Shown here in pieces: positions 52,102 to 60,854 of a DNA stretch of 64,000 nucleotides. The translations under genes and the position numbers were made by a program. Every line of letters starts with the position of its first letter. Position 1 is the stretch's first letter. Where the stretch lies: assembly GCF_014838715.1 (NCBI RefSeq), contig NZ_CP061947.1:5880001-5944000 (forward strand). The letters are read 5' to 3'. The DNA comes from Algoriphagus sp. Y33. Its GTDB lineage: Bacteria > Bacteroidota > Bacteroidia > Cytophagales > Cyclobacteriaceae. The notes beneath the pieces are model-generated. The model was not told the DNA's origin. It did no database searches and saw nothing but the letters and a program-made list of their open reading frames with translations.

Positions 52102-52743
52102 TTACACTAGCACTTCTTCCTTTAGAACTCTGCTTACTGTCTGTCGGGTGAGACCGGTGAGATCTGCAATATCCTGTAGGGTTATGATTTTCTGCAGATT
52201 GATTAATCTGCCCGAGGCATCTTCAAGATGGTTTTGAAAATCAAGTAAAATTCTCCTGACTTTGGCTGCTGCATCGAGACTTCTTACAGCACACAATCTA
52301 TCTTCTGCCCTGCTCCATCTTTTTACTACCTGTATATTAAACCACTCCGAAATTTCAGGCTCAAATACAGTGATTCGTTTAAAGAATTCACTGTCGTATT
52401 CACGGACAATCATAGAGGAAAGGGATTTGGCAAATTCAGAAAACTGTCCATTCAAGTATCTAAGGTTCCCGAAGAACTCACCTGGTCTGAGAATATCATA
52501 ACAAACTTCCATTCCCATAGGTGAATAGGTGCCTATTTTCACCACTCCTTTTACTATCTCGTAGATTGGAGTAATTCGCTGGGGTGGCTGATAAAGTAGC
52601 TCTCCCTTTTCAAATTCTACTGTGTTCACATAATTTCCTATAGCTTCGGGATTGTGGACACTTAAGAAATTATAAGGGCTAAATTCCATTTTTGCTATTT
52701 TTAGCTCTAATTTACTTGATGACATGATACTGGAATTCGCCAT
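52102..52743 (-). CDS. Crp/Fnr-family transcriptional regulator
   Basis: A 213-residue regulator: cyclic-nucleotide-binding-like beta roll (FEKGELLYQPPQRITPIYEI, GVVKIGTYSPMGMEVCYDIL, RPGEFFGNLRYLNGQ) and C-terminal winged helix (TLQDIADLTGLTRQTVSRVL). There are no Cys ligands for an FeS cluster, so it is not FNR itself. The ATG at 52743 is assumed; in-frame ATGs 6 and 12 codons downstream are possible. The target genes are unknown. Confidence 0.9.
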   Translation of the reverse strand: MANSSIMSSSKLELKIAKMEFSPYNFLSVHNPEAIGNYVNTVEFEKGELLYQPPQRITPIYEIVKGVVKIGTYSPMGMEVCYDILRPGEFFGNLRYLNGQFSEFAKSLSSMIVREYDSEFFKRITVFEPEISEWFNIQVVKRWSRAEDRLCAVRSLDAAAKVRRILLDFQNHLEDASGRLINLQKIITLQDIADLTGLTRQTVSRVLKEEVLV

Positions 52744-53074
52744 CAGAAAAAGTTAATAAAAGGATAATACGCAGGGCTGTCCCTGCTAACCTCTAGGACA
52801 TTTAATTTTATGTCTATTCGCTTTTCTGCCAGTAAAGAAACAAAAGCGATATAGGATTGGGTAAACTTTAGCATTGAGGTGACTTGGGCCTGTCTCGCTG
52901 TGTCGGGGCACCCGTCATCCCCGCCTGACGTCAGGGCAGGGACCTTCCAGTAAGTAAACCAAGGAAAATAATGCTACTGGCATCATTGCGGATAATCATA
53001 TTAATTTACAGTGCTTTTAACTTCATAAAGAGCTGTTTCTAAAAAAGAAGTCAACTCTTTCTATCTTATGGTTT
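52744..53074 (+). repeat. Dispersed repeat family R, copy A
   Basis: No gene lies in these 331 bases. The segment 52801-53030 aligns with 63195-63395: CTTTTCTGCCAGTAAAGAAA, TAGCATTGAGG, GGCCTGTCTCGCTGTG, CACCCGTC and ACTGGCATCATTGCGGATAA occur in order in both, with small differences. It also holds GCAGGG-ACAG-CCCTGC-type pairing at 52772-52787 and the palindrome CCTGACGTCAGG at about 52924-52935. Confidence 0.62.
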
Positions 53075-53380
53075 CTAAATAAACCCTTTCAATCCATGCA
53101 TCAGATCCCGCTTGGTAATCAAACCGCCTTTTCTCCAGAGAATTTTACCTTTTTTGAAAAGGATGTAATTGGGAATGGAACGTACGGCAAATTGTTGGGC
53201 AAGCTGAGGGCTTTTGTCAATATTGATTTTTAGTAACTTGATTTTGCCCCCCAATTCCCTGAGTACCTCATCAATAATGGGATCCATCGTCTGACAGGGG
53301 CCACACCAGTCTGCATGGAAATCCACCAAGATAGCCTCTTGGCTTTTAACGATTACATCTTTGGGGTTACGCCTAGGCAT
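53075..53380 (-). CDS. Thioredoxin-family protein
   Basis: A 101-residue cytoplasmic thioredoxin with the active site DFHADWCGPCQTMDPIIDEV near residue 24 and the cis-Pro loop RSIPNYILFKKGK near residue 68. The size and motif are those of a plain thioredoxin. A leader region of 277 bases separates it from the ompH terminator. Confidence 0.93.
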   Translation of the reverse strand: MPRRNPKDVIVKSQEAILVDFHADWCGPCQTMDPIIDEVLRELGGKIKLLKINIDKSPQLAQQFAVRSIPNYILFKKGKILWRKGGLITKRDLMHGLKGFI

Positions 53381-53603
53381 GGTACTGAAAATAGAAAACC
53401 TAACAGTATAAAGTATCTACTCCGGATGAAAGTTCGAACTAGATCCAGCTTCTGGAGTAGCTGGCTAACAAATGAAAGTAGAATTGTCAGTATAAGGAGT
53501 TCGGTGCCTGTTTTAAAAGGGGGGATCCTCTTAACCAAGTCATTAAAAAAAAACTGCGACTTCCGTGCCACCCTCTGTGTATTCGGCGGTAAAGGGAGAA
53601 AAA

Positions 53604-53640
53604 AAAGCCGCTAATTCCATCATAGTGAACTAGCGGCTTT
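53604..53640 (-). terminator. Terminator at the end of the bamA-ompH operon
   Basis: On the minus strand AAAGCCGCTA / TAGCGGCTTT, 10 perfect pairs with a 17-base loop, followed by a run of T, 17 bases after the last ompH gene. Confidence 0.85.
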
Positions 53641-53657
53641 CTTATTTATGAGGTTAA

Positions 53658-54203
53658 TTAATTTCCTGCAGGCGCAGCCGGCATCTCTAAACCCAGCTTT
53701 GCCAATACCAGCTCAGTGAATTTATCTTCTTCCTTGGTGTAAAGTAAGATAGGTGCCTGACCGGCTGATTCAGCAAAGATATGTGTGTAGTTATTCTCTG
53801 CTGCTACAGCATTGATGGCATTCACCACCTTAGTCTGAACCGGCGAAAGAAGTTCTCCCAATTTCCTTTGATAGCTGATTTGTGTATCAGATTCCATTTT
53901 TTGAAGATTATCTCTAAGAGCCGTCAATTCTTGTACCTTAGCTGCTCTCGCTTCTTCAGTCATGGTCTGGGATGCCTGCTCAAACGTTTGAACCTGACGC
54001 TGGAAGTCCTCGCCTTTTATTTGTAAGGTAGTCTGAAGCTGTGTTTCATAATCCTTAATGTCGGCAGCTATCTGCTCCATCTCGGGCATCAAATCCATGA
54101 TAAATTCCACATTGGTATAACCAATCTTAACTTCTTGCGCCTGAGCTGCGAATCCTACGCAAAGCAAGGCTATTGCGGAAAGGATAACTTTAACTTTCAT
54201 CAT
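53658..54203 (-). CDS. OmpH/Skp-family periplasmic chaperone (second copy)
   Basis: A 181-residue protein with signal peptide MMKVKVILSAIALLCVGFAA and QAQ, then VKIGYTNVEFIMDLMPEMEQ and a long charged coiled coil (about residues 40-130), as in Skp, which holds unfolded outer-membrane proteins on the way to BamA. It lies 14 bases after the first ompH copy and is the last gene of the operon. Confidence 0.92.
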   Translation of the reverse strand: MMKVKVILSAIALLCVGFAAQAQEVKIGYTNVEFIMDLMPEMEQIAADIKDYETQLQTTLQIKGEDFQRQVQTFEQASQTMTEEARAAKVQELTALRDNLQKMESDTQISYQRKLGELLSPVQTKVVNAINAVAAENNYTHIFAESAGQAPILLYTKEEDKFTELVLAKLGLEMPAAPAGN

Positions 54204-54217
54204 TTCTGTGTTTCTAT

Positions 54218-54748
54218 TTATTTGTTTTCTTCTATTCCCAATTCTTCCAAGACAAACTCCGAATAATCGTGCCGGGGGTCTGTATAGATAATTGCTGATG
54301 GTTCTGCTGCTTTATCAAATAGCATACCCAGGTTGTTTCTTCGAGTCACAATTTCAATCGCATCATAGATCTTGGATTGCAGAGGTTGCATCAATTCCGC
54401 TTGTTTTTGGAAGTATTGCCCCTCTATTCCAAAAATTCTGCTATTGAATTCTTGGGATTCTTTTTGTTTCAACTTAATTGCTTCCAGCCGTTGCTGGTAC
54501 ATTTCTTCTGTAAGAAGTACTTCCTCTGCCTTCAACTGAACAGTAAGATCTTTGATCTTTTTATCCAAATTTTGTGCCTCTTTCTTCCATTCAGCACTGA
54601 TGTTTTCCAGCTCTTGCTGTATGATTTTGTAATCGGGATGCTTGTTGAGAATATATTCTGAATCAATGTAACCGATCTTCTGAGCCATCAAAGGCCTCAA
54701 TTGAAGCGCAAAGAGTAGCAAAAATACAATTTTCAGTGATTTATTCAT
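54218..54748 (-). CDS. OmpH/Skp-family periplasmic chaperone (first copy)
   Basis: A 176-residue protein with a signal peptide ending ...LRPLMAQ and the family start KIGYIDSEYILNKHPDYKII. A coiled coil spans about residues 45-120. It differs clearly from the second copy but has the same layout, a tandem pair common in Bacteroidota next to bamA. The 92 bases between it and bamA have no terminator. Confidence 0.92.
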   Translation of the reverse strand: MNKSLKIVFLLLFALQLRPLMAQKIGYIDSEYILNKHPDYKIIQQELENISAEWKKEAQNLDKKIKDLTVQLKAEEVLLTEEMYQQRLEAIKLKQKESQEFNSRIFGIEGQYFQKQAELMQPLQSKIYDAIEIVTRRNNLGMLFDKAAEPSAIIYTDPRHDYSEFVLEELGIEENK

Positions 54749-54840
54749 GAATTAGGGAAGTTAAGATTGGGTTGATTTTTCAACATTCATCGTATGTTAA
54801 TTTTTGCATAAATTAACCATTCCCCGCGCCATATCCATAG

Positions 54841-57537
54841 TTATCTTATCTGCTGCCCTATGGTAAAGTGGAATTGTGAGCCACTTCGCTGTGTGGAGCC
54901 GGGGACAGCGTCAAATCCATAACCCCAGTCAATTCCCAGTAGACCAAATGCAGGCATAAAAATCCTTGCCCCCATACCTGCTGATTTTTTCAGATCATAA
55001 GGATTGAAGTCGCTGTAAGAGCCCCAGTTGTTACCCGCTTCAGCAAAACCCAGTAGAAAGATTGTCGCCGATGGATTTGGTGATACAAGGTACCTCACTT
55101 CCATTACATATTTATTATAGACAACCCCACCATAAGGATCTGCGCCTTCTTGACCTCTTGTAGCAGCTCCTGGTGTAATGGATTGATTTTCATATCCACG
55201 CAAACCGATGATCTCCTGACCCAAGGCAAAGTTATTCATAGTCATACCGTCACCACCCAACACAAATCTTTCCAGAGGAATAAGCCCTAGTTTAGAGCCA
55301 TAAGAACCCAGAAAGCCCATGTGTGCCCTAGCACTGGCTACCAATTTGTTAGAGCCAAACAGTGGTGTATAGACAGATGCATCAAACATCCACTTGTGGT
55401 ATTCCAGCCACTTATACTTGTCTTGATCACTAGACTCTGAATCAATATTTTTGTTTAAAGAGGTATAGGGAGGAGTGAAAGCTGTGGATAAAATAATATT
55501 GGAACCCCGTCTTGGATAGGTGGGATTGTCAATATTGTATCTGGCAATCGTTGTATTCCAGGTAAGGCTGTTTGAAGTTCCTGTAGGATAGCTTAGCCCA
55601 AATGAAGTGCCAAAGCGATCAAATTCATAGATCTGAAACTGAAGAGAGTTACTGATGCTAAAGTTGTCATCCGGCCAGGTTACACGCTTGGCAAGGCCTA
55701 AAGTTAAACCTGTGATTTTGAAGAATCCCAATTCATCTCCGAAACTCGCCTGATTGTAGAAATCCACCTGACGCTGTACAGAATGGTTAAACGAGAAACT
55801 CAATGCATTTGGCTTTTTGCCACCAAACCAAGGCTCTGTTAAAGATACGGAATAGTTCTGGAAGGAACGGCCGTTAGCCTGTACTCTTAGCGAAAGCTTC
55901 TGTCCATCTCCCACAGGCAGCGGATCCCACTTGGAGAAATCCTTGATGTTTTTGATCGAGAAGTTGTTGAAGGAAAGCCCTACTGTTCCTACGAAACCAT
56001 AGAATCCACCCCAACCTCCTGACAGTTCGATCTGATCGTTTGGTCTTTCTTCTAGATTGAAAGTGATATCTACCGTAGCGGCCTCAAAGTTTGGTCTCAA
56101 ATCAGGCTCAATTTTTTCTGGGTCGAAATAGCCCAACGTGGAAAGTTCACGGATTGTCCGTACCAGAAGTTCCCGGTTGAATTTTTGCCCGGGAAGGATA
56201 CGGATTTCACGCATAACTACGTGGTCTGAAGTCCGTTCGTTTCCCTTGATATTGACACTGTTTACGGTCACTTGCGGGCCTTCAAATATCCTCATCTCCA
56301 AGTCAATGGAATCTCCTGCCACATTTACTTCCACAGGATCAATGTCAAAGAAAAGGTAACCGTTATTCTGATACAAAGAACTGACATCATCACCCTTTGC
56401 AGGATCGTAGTTTAGTCTTTTGCCAAGCTTTTCTCTGTCATATACATCCCCTTTTTCAATGCCAAGCAAAGCTTGCAAGACTTCGTCAGGGTGTATATAG
56501 TTTCCACTGAAGGTGATGTTTCTGTAATAGTACTTTCGTCCTTCCTCCAGTGCTATATCTATGTTGATTTTATCCTGAGCAAAGTTGTAGACGGAGTCGG
56601 CAACGATTTTTGCATCACGGAACCCTCTACTTTGGTAGAAGTTAATCACATTGTCTTTGTCATTCCTGTATTCTTTTGGAATGTACTTGGAGCCGTTGAA
56701 GAAGTTCAGTTTGAAATTCCTGTTGATGTAGTATTGCAGGTCTTCATTCGATGCTGAGTCAGTGTACAGGATTGTGTTTTTGACATCTTCAGCTGTTGCA
56801 TCGGTTAATCTGGAGTAGACGTCCTTGAATACGCTTACTCTGGCATGCTCTTTGGTTTTTTTAAGCTTCTTCTTAAGCTTGGTGTCGTTGAGTTCCTCGT
56901 TGCCGTAGAATTCAATGGCATTGATTTTGACCTTTGAATTTTGTTCTACGTCGAATATCAATTTGACCGAATTGGGTAACGTGGTATCTCTTTCCTGCTT
57001 GATTTTCACATCAGCATTCATGAATCCTTTGTCCAAGTAATATTTCTCGATATTTCTTTTGGCATTATTCAGCACATCATCCCGTACCACACGCCCTCTG
57101 ATATTTACTTTGTCGCGCAGTTCCCCTTCCTGGGTTTTGTTCATTCCGGTAAATTCCACCCGGGAGAATCTTGGCCTCTCTGTCAAATCCAAGAGCAGGG
57201 AAATATCTTCACCCTCGATTTTGGTCACCAGGATTTTAACATCTCCTATGATCCCTTGCCCCCATAATTTTTTCAGAGCATTGGAGATCGCATCTCCGGG
57301 CACTTCGATTTTATCATCCACCTTCAATCCCGACAGGGAAAGTATGGCGATTTCATCCAACGTAGTAAGACCCACCGCTTTTATTTCTGCGATTCTATAG
57401 GTTTGGGGCTTAGCGTAATTCAGCTCCAAAATATCGATTGGCTTGCTTGCGGCATAGCGACTTTGACCCAAACGTATTTGCGCCATTGCTGAACTTGCCC
57501 AAACTAGACAAAACAGAATCAATAAACTTTTTTTCAT
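54841..57537 (-). CDS. bamA: Outer membrane protein assembly factor BamA
   Basis: The 898-residue central subunit of the beta-barrel assembly machine. After the signal peptide (to ...SSAMAQ) there are five POTRA domains (about residues 50-490; for example RPRFSRVEFTGMNKTQEGEL and SVNIKGNERTSDHVVMREIR), then the barrel with GGWGGFYGFVGTVGLSFNNF and the VRGF-equivalent loop GLRGYENQSI. It ends in a C-terminal QFHFTIGQQIR strand. uppS lies seven bases upstream. Confidence 0.95.
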   Translation of the reverse strand: MKKSLLILFCLVWASSAMAQIRLGQSRYAASKPIDILELNYAKPQTYRIAEIKAVGLTTLDEIAILSLSGLKVDDKIEVPGDAISNALKKLWGQGIIGDVKILVTKIEGEDISLLLDLTERPRFSRVEFTGMNKTQEGELRDKVNIRGRVVRDDVLNNAKRNIEKYYLDKGFMNADVKIKQERDTTLPNSVKLIFDVEQNSKVKINAIEFYGNEELNDTKLKKKLKKTKEHARVSVFKDVYSRLTDATAEDVKNTILYTDSASNEDLQYYINRNFKLNFFNGSKYIPKEYRNDKDNVINFYQSRGFRDAKIVADSVYNFAQDKINIDIALEEGRKYYYRNITFSGNYIHPDEVLQALLGIEKGDVYDREKLGKRLNYDPAKGDDVSSLYQNNGYLFFDIDPVEVNVAGDSIDLEMRIFEGPQVTVNSVNIKGNERTSDHVVMREIRILPGQKFNRELLVRTIRELSTLGYFDPEKIEPDLRPNFEAATVDITFNLEERPNDQIELSGGWGGFYGFVGTVGLSFNNFSIKNIKDFSKWDPLPVGDGQKLSLRVQANGRSFQNYSVSLTEPWFGGKKPNALSFSFNHSVQRQVDFYNQASFGDELGFFKITGLTLGLAKRVTWPDDNFSISNSLQFQIYEFDRFGTSFGLSYPTGTSNSLTWNTTIARYNIDNPTYPRRGSNIILSTAFTPPYTSLNKNIDSESSDQDKYKWLEYHKWMFDASVYTPLFGSNKLVASARAHMGFLGSYGSKLGLIPLERFVLGGDGMTMNNFALGQEIIGLRGYENQSITPGAATRGQEGADPYGGVVYNKYVMEVRYLVSPNPSATIFLLGFAEAGNNWGSYSDFNPYDLKKSAGMGARIFMPAFGLLGIDWGYGFDAVPGSTQRSGSQFHFTIGQQIR

Positions 57538-57544
57538 TAATTAC

Positions 57545-58282
57545 TTAAGATTTAACTTGCTCACCCGTCTTGCCAAATCTCCTTTCCCGTGATTGGTAGT
57601 CGGAAACTGCAGCAAAGAGGTGCTCTCTTCTAAAATCCGGCCATAATACGGGGGTGAAATACATCTCCGTATAGGCCAGTTGCCAAAGTAGAAAATTGCT
57701 AATCCTGTATTCGCCGCTAGTTCTGACCATAAGTTCTGGATCAGGATAGTCGGTTGTTTCAAGATGCGCGGCCATTACTTTTTCTGTAATATCGTCCACG
57801 TTCAATTTTCCTTCTGAGACTTTTTGAGCAATGTGCTTAGCTGCTTGAGTGAGCTCCCAGTGACCGCTGTAGCTTAATGCCAAGATCACTTTGAGACCGG
57901 TATTTTTAGATGTTATTTCCTTCACTCTCTTCAGTGTATTATATGCTGAGGGAGGGAGGCTTTCCACATCTCCTATACTTTCCAATTTGAAGTTGCCGTT
58001 CATCAGCATGGGAATCTCATCCGACATAGTCTTCACGAGTAGTTCCATTAGTCCGTCAACTTCAGCTTTCGGCCTTGACCAATTCTCTGTTGAGAACGAG
58101 AATAAAGTAAGGTATTTAACGCCTAGACTGTCTGCGCCCTCAATGGCTTCCCGAACTGCCTTCGTGGCATTCTTGTGTCCAAATATCCGCATAGCACCTT
58201 TTTTCGTAGCCCAGCGTCCGTTGCCGTCCATGATAATTGCAATATGCTTAGGGATGTTATTGTTGTCAGATACTTCCTTCAT
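57545..58282 (-). CDS. uppS: Isoprenyl transferase (undecaprenyl diphosphate synthase)
   Basis: A cis-prenyltransferase making the C55 lipid carrier for peptidoglycan and LPS. Motifs: HIAIIMDGNGRWA (catalytic Asp), FSFSTENWSRP, and RTSGEYRISNFLLWQLAYTE, with E in place of the more common D. I placed the start at 58282 (MKEVSDNNN), giving 245 residues as usual for the family; open frame continues to 58381, and 58330 (MAFLYLQ) is an alternative. Upstream codons overlap the DUF6089 gene. Confidence 0.93.
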   Translation of the reverse strand: MKEVSDNNNIPKHIAIIMDGNGRWATKKGAMRIFGHKNATKAVREAIEGADSLGVKYLTLFSFSTENWSRPKAEVDGLMELLVKTMSDEIPMLMNGNFKLESIGDVESLPPSAYNTLKRVKEITSKNTGLKVILALSYSGHWELTQAAKHIAQKVSEGKLNVDDITEKVMAAHLETTDYPDPELMVRTSGEYRISNFLLWQLAYTEMYFTPVLWPDFRREHLFAAVSDYQSRERRFGKTGEQVKS

Positions 58283-58365
58283 TCCAGCCGTCTCTGGTTT
58301 CTTGTTTTTTTGGAGGTACAAAAATGCCATTTCTTTTCCGAATATTAGCCCAAGGGCTCGATTTA

Positions 58366-59115
58366 TTAATATGCGTAGCATTTGGTAGTCATCAGGGTAT
58401 AGCTAATCGTAACTCCTAGGAAGTAGTACCAGTCCTTGTCATAGGCATTCCCATAGTTAATTCCATAGGGCGCATCAGGGTTGTTTGGATCCTGATGCCT
58501 TGGGATCGACGGCTCTTTACTGTCTACTTTATCCAAGTAGTCTGTAAAGGTCGGCCTGAAACCCAATTCAGCTGCCAATGTCCACCGTTCATCCAGTTGG
58601 TATTTGATTCCTCCACCGAAAGGAATAACAACAGTCCCTAAATTATATTTTGAGGAAACATTGTATTGAAACGTATTCCCTTTTGCGAAAATTAAGGAGT
58701 AGCCCAAACCAAAGAATGCATAAGGTGAAAATCGGAATTCGGAGTTGGGGGCCAAGTAGTCTAGGAAATTAAATTCCATAACCGCTGATAATTCCAATAC
58801 TCCGGCTCTAAACCGTGCATCTCTAAGCTGTGCCACTTTGTCGATAGGCTTGATGCTATCTGCTCCATATAGAAATGCTCCGGTCACGCTTCCTCTTAGC
58901 GACCACACATTGTCAAAATTTCTCTTGCCAAACAACGTAGCTTGAAGGCCTAACTGGCCTGGATCTATTTTTCTGATTATATCGCCTGAATAGGCGGCAG
59001 CTCCTAAGCCCCCTCCTATCTCATACTTTTGCGCTTGGATTTCTCCCGAAATTCCGAAGAAAAGCAGTAAACACAAAAGTAAGTAGTTGAAAATCTGAAA
59101 ATTGACCTTTTTCAA
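58366..59115 (-). CDS. DUF6089 outer-membrane beta-barrel protein
   Basis: A barrel-type protein of the DUF6089 family, regularly found between nadK and uppS-bamA in Bacteroidota. A TTG start at 59115 gives the regular signal MKKVNFQIFNYLLLCLLLFF with cleavage after IQAQ, and 249 residues. ATGs at 59157 and 59193 would put extra residues before the signal. The mature part has repeated aromatic beta strands (YEIGGGLGAAAYSGDIIRK near the start). Function unknown; the context suggests envelope assembly. Confidence 0.82.
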   Translation of the reverse strand: MKKVNFQIFNYLLLCLLLFFGISGEIQAQKYEIGGGLGAAAYSGDIIRKIDPGQLGLQATLFGKRNFDNVWSLRGSVTGAFLYGADSIKPIDKVAQLRDARFRAGVLELSAVMEFNFLDYLAPNSEFRFSPYAFFGLGYSLIFAKGNTFQYNVSSKYNLGTVVIPFGGGIKYQLDERWTLAAELGFRPTFTDYLDKVDSKEPSIPRHQDPNNPDAPYGINYGNAYDKDWYYFLGVTISYTLMTTKCYAY

Positions 59116-59219
59116 GACGATGCAAGATATGAAGTACCTAACGTTTAAAAAACGCATCACAGTATTTAGCGGGTTAATAATTGTTAAGCTCAAATTGGCA
59201 AAGTCTTAGGTGCTTTTGT

Positions 59220-60095
59220 TCAGTTTCTCATGTCGAAACCCCAGTTGAGCTTTTGTCTTAATGTATCAAAGAAATGATAATGAGGCAACTTTACCAATTT
59301 TGCAGAAAAGTTTTCTTTCTTCACACTAAGCTTCACCTCCGAGGAAATTGACGTTGATCGAGAGTCCAAAGATATTAAGAATTTTTCTGCCCGTCCCTCT
59401 ATTTCAAAACTGATCTCGCTTTCATCCGAAACAATGATGGGGCGTACGTTTAGATTGTGGGGGCTTACGGGGGTGATCACCAGGCTTTTGGCCTCTGGAG
59501 AAATCAATGGCCCGCCGCAGCTCAGTGAATAACCCGTACTCCCGGTGGGAGTAGAGACAATAAGTCCATCTGCCCAATAGCTGTTGAGGTATTTTCCATC
59601 TATGTAGGTATGGACAGTGATCATCGATGATGTGTCACGCTTGTGTATAGTGAATTCATTTAATCCGAAATTCAGTCCATTGAAAAGCTTGCGCTGACTC
59701 AGAACAGAGATTAGGGACCTTGTTTCTACTTGGTAATTATTGTTGGCCAAGTCTGCCACAGCTTCGGATATTTTCTCCGTAGCCACCGTAGCCAGAAAAC
59801 CAAGCCTTCCTGTATTGAGTCCCAGAATCGGGACTTCGAGGTCGCCCACTTGGCAAACCGCATCGAGCAAGGTACCGTCTCCCCCTATGGATATGACAAA
59901 ATCCATAGAAGCCATTTCTTCCCTGTTTTCCAGAACCCAATAGTTCAGCGCTTTATTGCGATGCATTCGCAATTGCCTGTCAAATTGCTCGGTGGCAAAT
60001 ATTTCGAATTGATGTTTGGTGAGTTCGTTGAATAGTGACTGAACATCCGGAAACAATTCTGCTTTCAGCGCCAAGCCATGAAGAGCGACTTTCAT
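59220..60095 (-). CDS. nadK: NAD kinase
   Basis: Makes NADP from NAD and ATP. The 291-residue protein has the GGDGT motif in ISIGGDGTLLDAV (about residues 71-83), GRLGFLA, NEFTIHK, and the second Gly-rich loop VSTPTGSTGYSLSCGGPLI. It follows the CBS-domain gene by three bases, so the two are likely translated from one message. Confidence 0.96.
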   Translation of the reverse strand: MKVALHGLALKAELFPDVQSLFNELTKHQFEIFATEQFDRQLRMHRNKALNYWVLENREEMASMDFVISIGGDGTLLDAVCQVGDLEVPILGLNTGRLGFLATVATEKISEAVADLANNNYQVETRSLISVLSQRKLFNGLNFGLNEFTIHKRDTSSMITVHTYIDGKYLNSYWADGLIVSTPTGSTGYSLSCGGPLISPEAKSLVITPVSPHNLNVRPIIVSDESEISFEIEGRAEKFLISLDSRSTSISSEVKLSVKKENFSAKLVKLPHYHFFDTLRQKLNWGFDMRN

Positions 60096-60098
60096 GTT

Positions 60099-60764
60099 CT
60101 AAATATCTAAAAATCTCAGCAAGTTACCGATTCTGTCCTCCTCGCTACTCACTCCGCTTTCTTCCTGATAATGATCTATTATTTTATAACCAAACCGCTC
60201 CAGGGTGGCCTTGATATGCCTGAGTTCAGGTTGATCCAACTTCAAAGTTAGTTTGATCTTATTGTCATCAAGAGGATCTGTAGTAATAAATGAGCTGAGT
60301 ACTTTGGTGTTTTCAGATTCGATGATTCTGGAAATTTCTGCCAAACTGTAGTCTGTCATACTAAGCGAAAGGATCAGCACACTTCCTTGTGATTTGATTG
60401 AGAGACTGTCTGCAAAAGCAGCAATGGAATCCTCCATTGTCACTATGCCTAAGTAGTTTAACTCTCTGTCCAAAACCGCTACAATATTCGAGTTTTGCTC
60501 TGAACTCACCCGCAGTACATCATAAATATGCTTGTCCGAAAACACCCAGCAGTCCGAATTCTCGAGTTCTATGTCTGCAACCAACCTTTCCGGGTTGTTT
60601 AGCTCGAAAATCTGCTCTTCCTTTATCAGTCCCAGGAAATTCCCCTTGTCTATAACAGGAAGTACATCAGTTCTGATTTCTTCCATCCACGACAATGCCA
60701 TTCCTGTCTTATCAGAAAGCTTCAGTGGGGGAATCAGGTTGTTGATGTATTCGTAGGCGTGCAT
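60099..60764 (-). CDS. CBS-domain protein with ACT-like C-terminus
   Basis: A 221-residue protein: two CBS repeats (about residues 1-130, with VLPVIDKGNFLGLIKEEQIF and NIVAVLDRELNYLGIVTMED) and a C-terminal ACT-like module (MTDYSLAEISRIIESENTKV). CBS pairs usually bind adenosine nucleotides; that would suit its position directly before nadK, but no ligand is shown. First gene of the nadK cluster. Confidence 0.85.
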   Translation of the reverse strand: MHAYEYINNLIPPLKLSDKTGMALSWMEEIRTDVLPVIDKGNFLGLIKEEQIFELNNPERLVADIELENSDCWVFSDKHIYDVLRVSSEQNSNIVAVLDRELNYLGIVTMEDSIAAFADSLSIKSQGSVLILSLSMTDYSLAEISRIIESENTKVLSSFITTDPLDDNKIKLTLKLDQPELRHIKATLERFGYKIIDHYQEESGVSSEEDRIGNLLRFLDI

Positions 60765-60854
60765 GAATGAAAGATAGGGAATGAATTTAGATTTTAAAAC
60801 GTAGAAACGCCTATTCTTGTTCCTTTTGGGGAAATAAACAGATGTTCCCAGGTC

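Noticed and set aside
53353..53571. A 72-codon minus-strand frame with hydrophobic stretches overlapping the thioredoxin start
   Set aside because: It overlaps the thioredoxin coding start, fills the expected promoter region, has a poor start context and matches no family I know.
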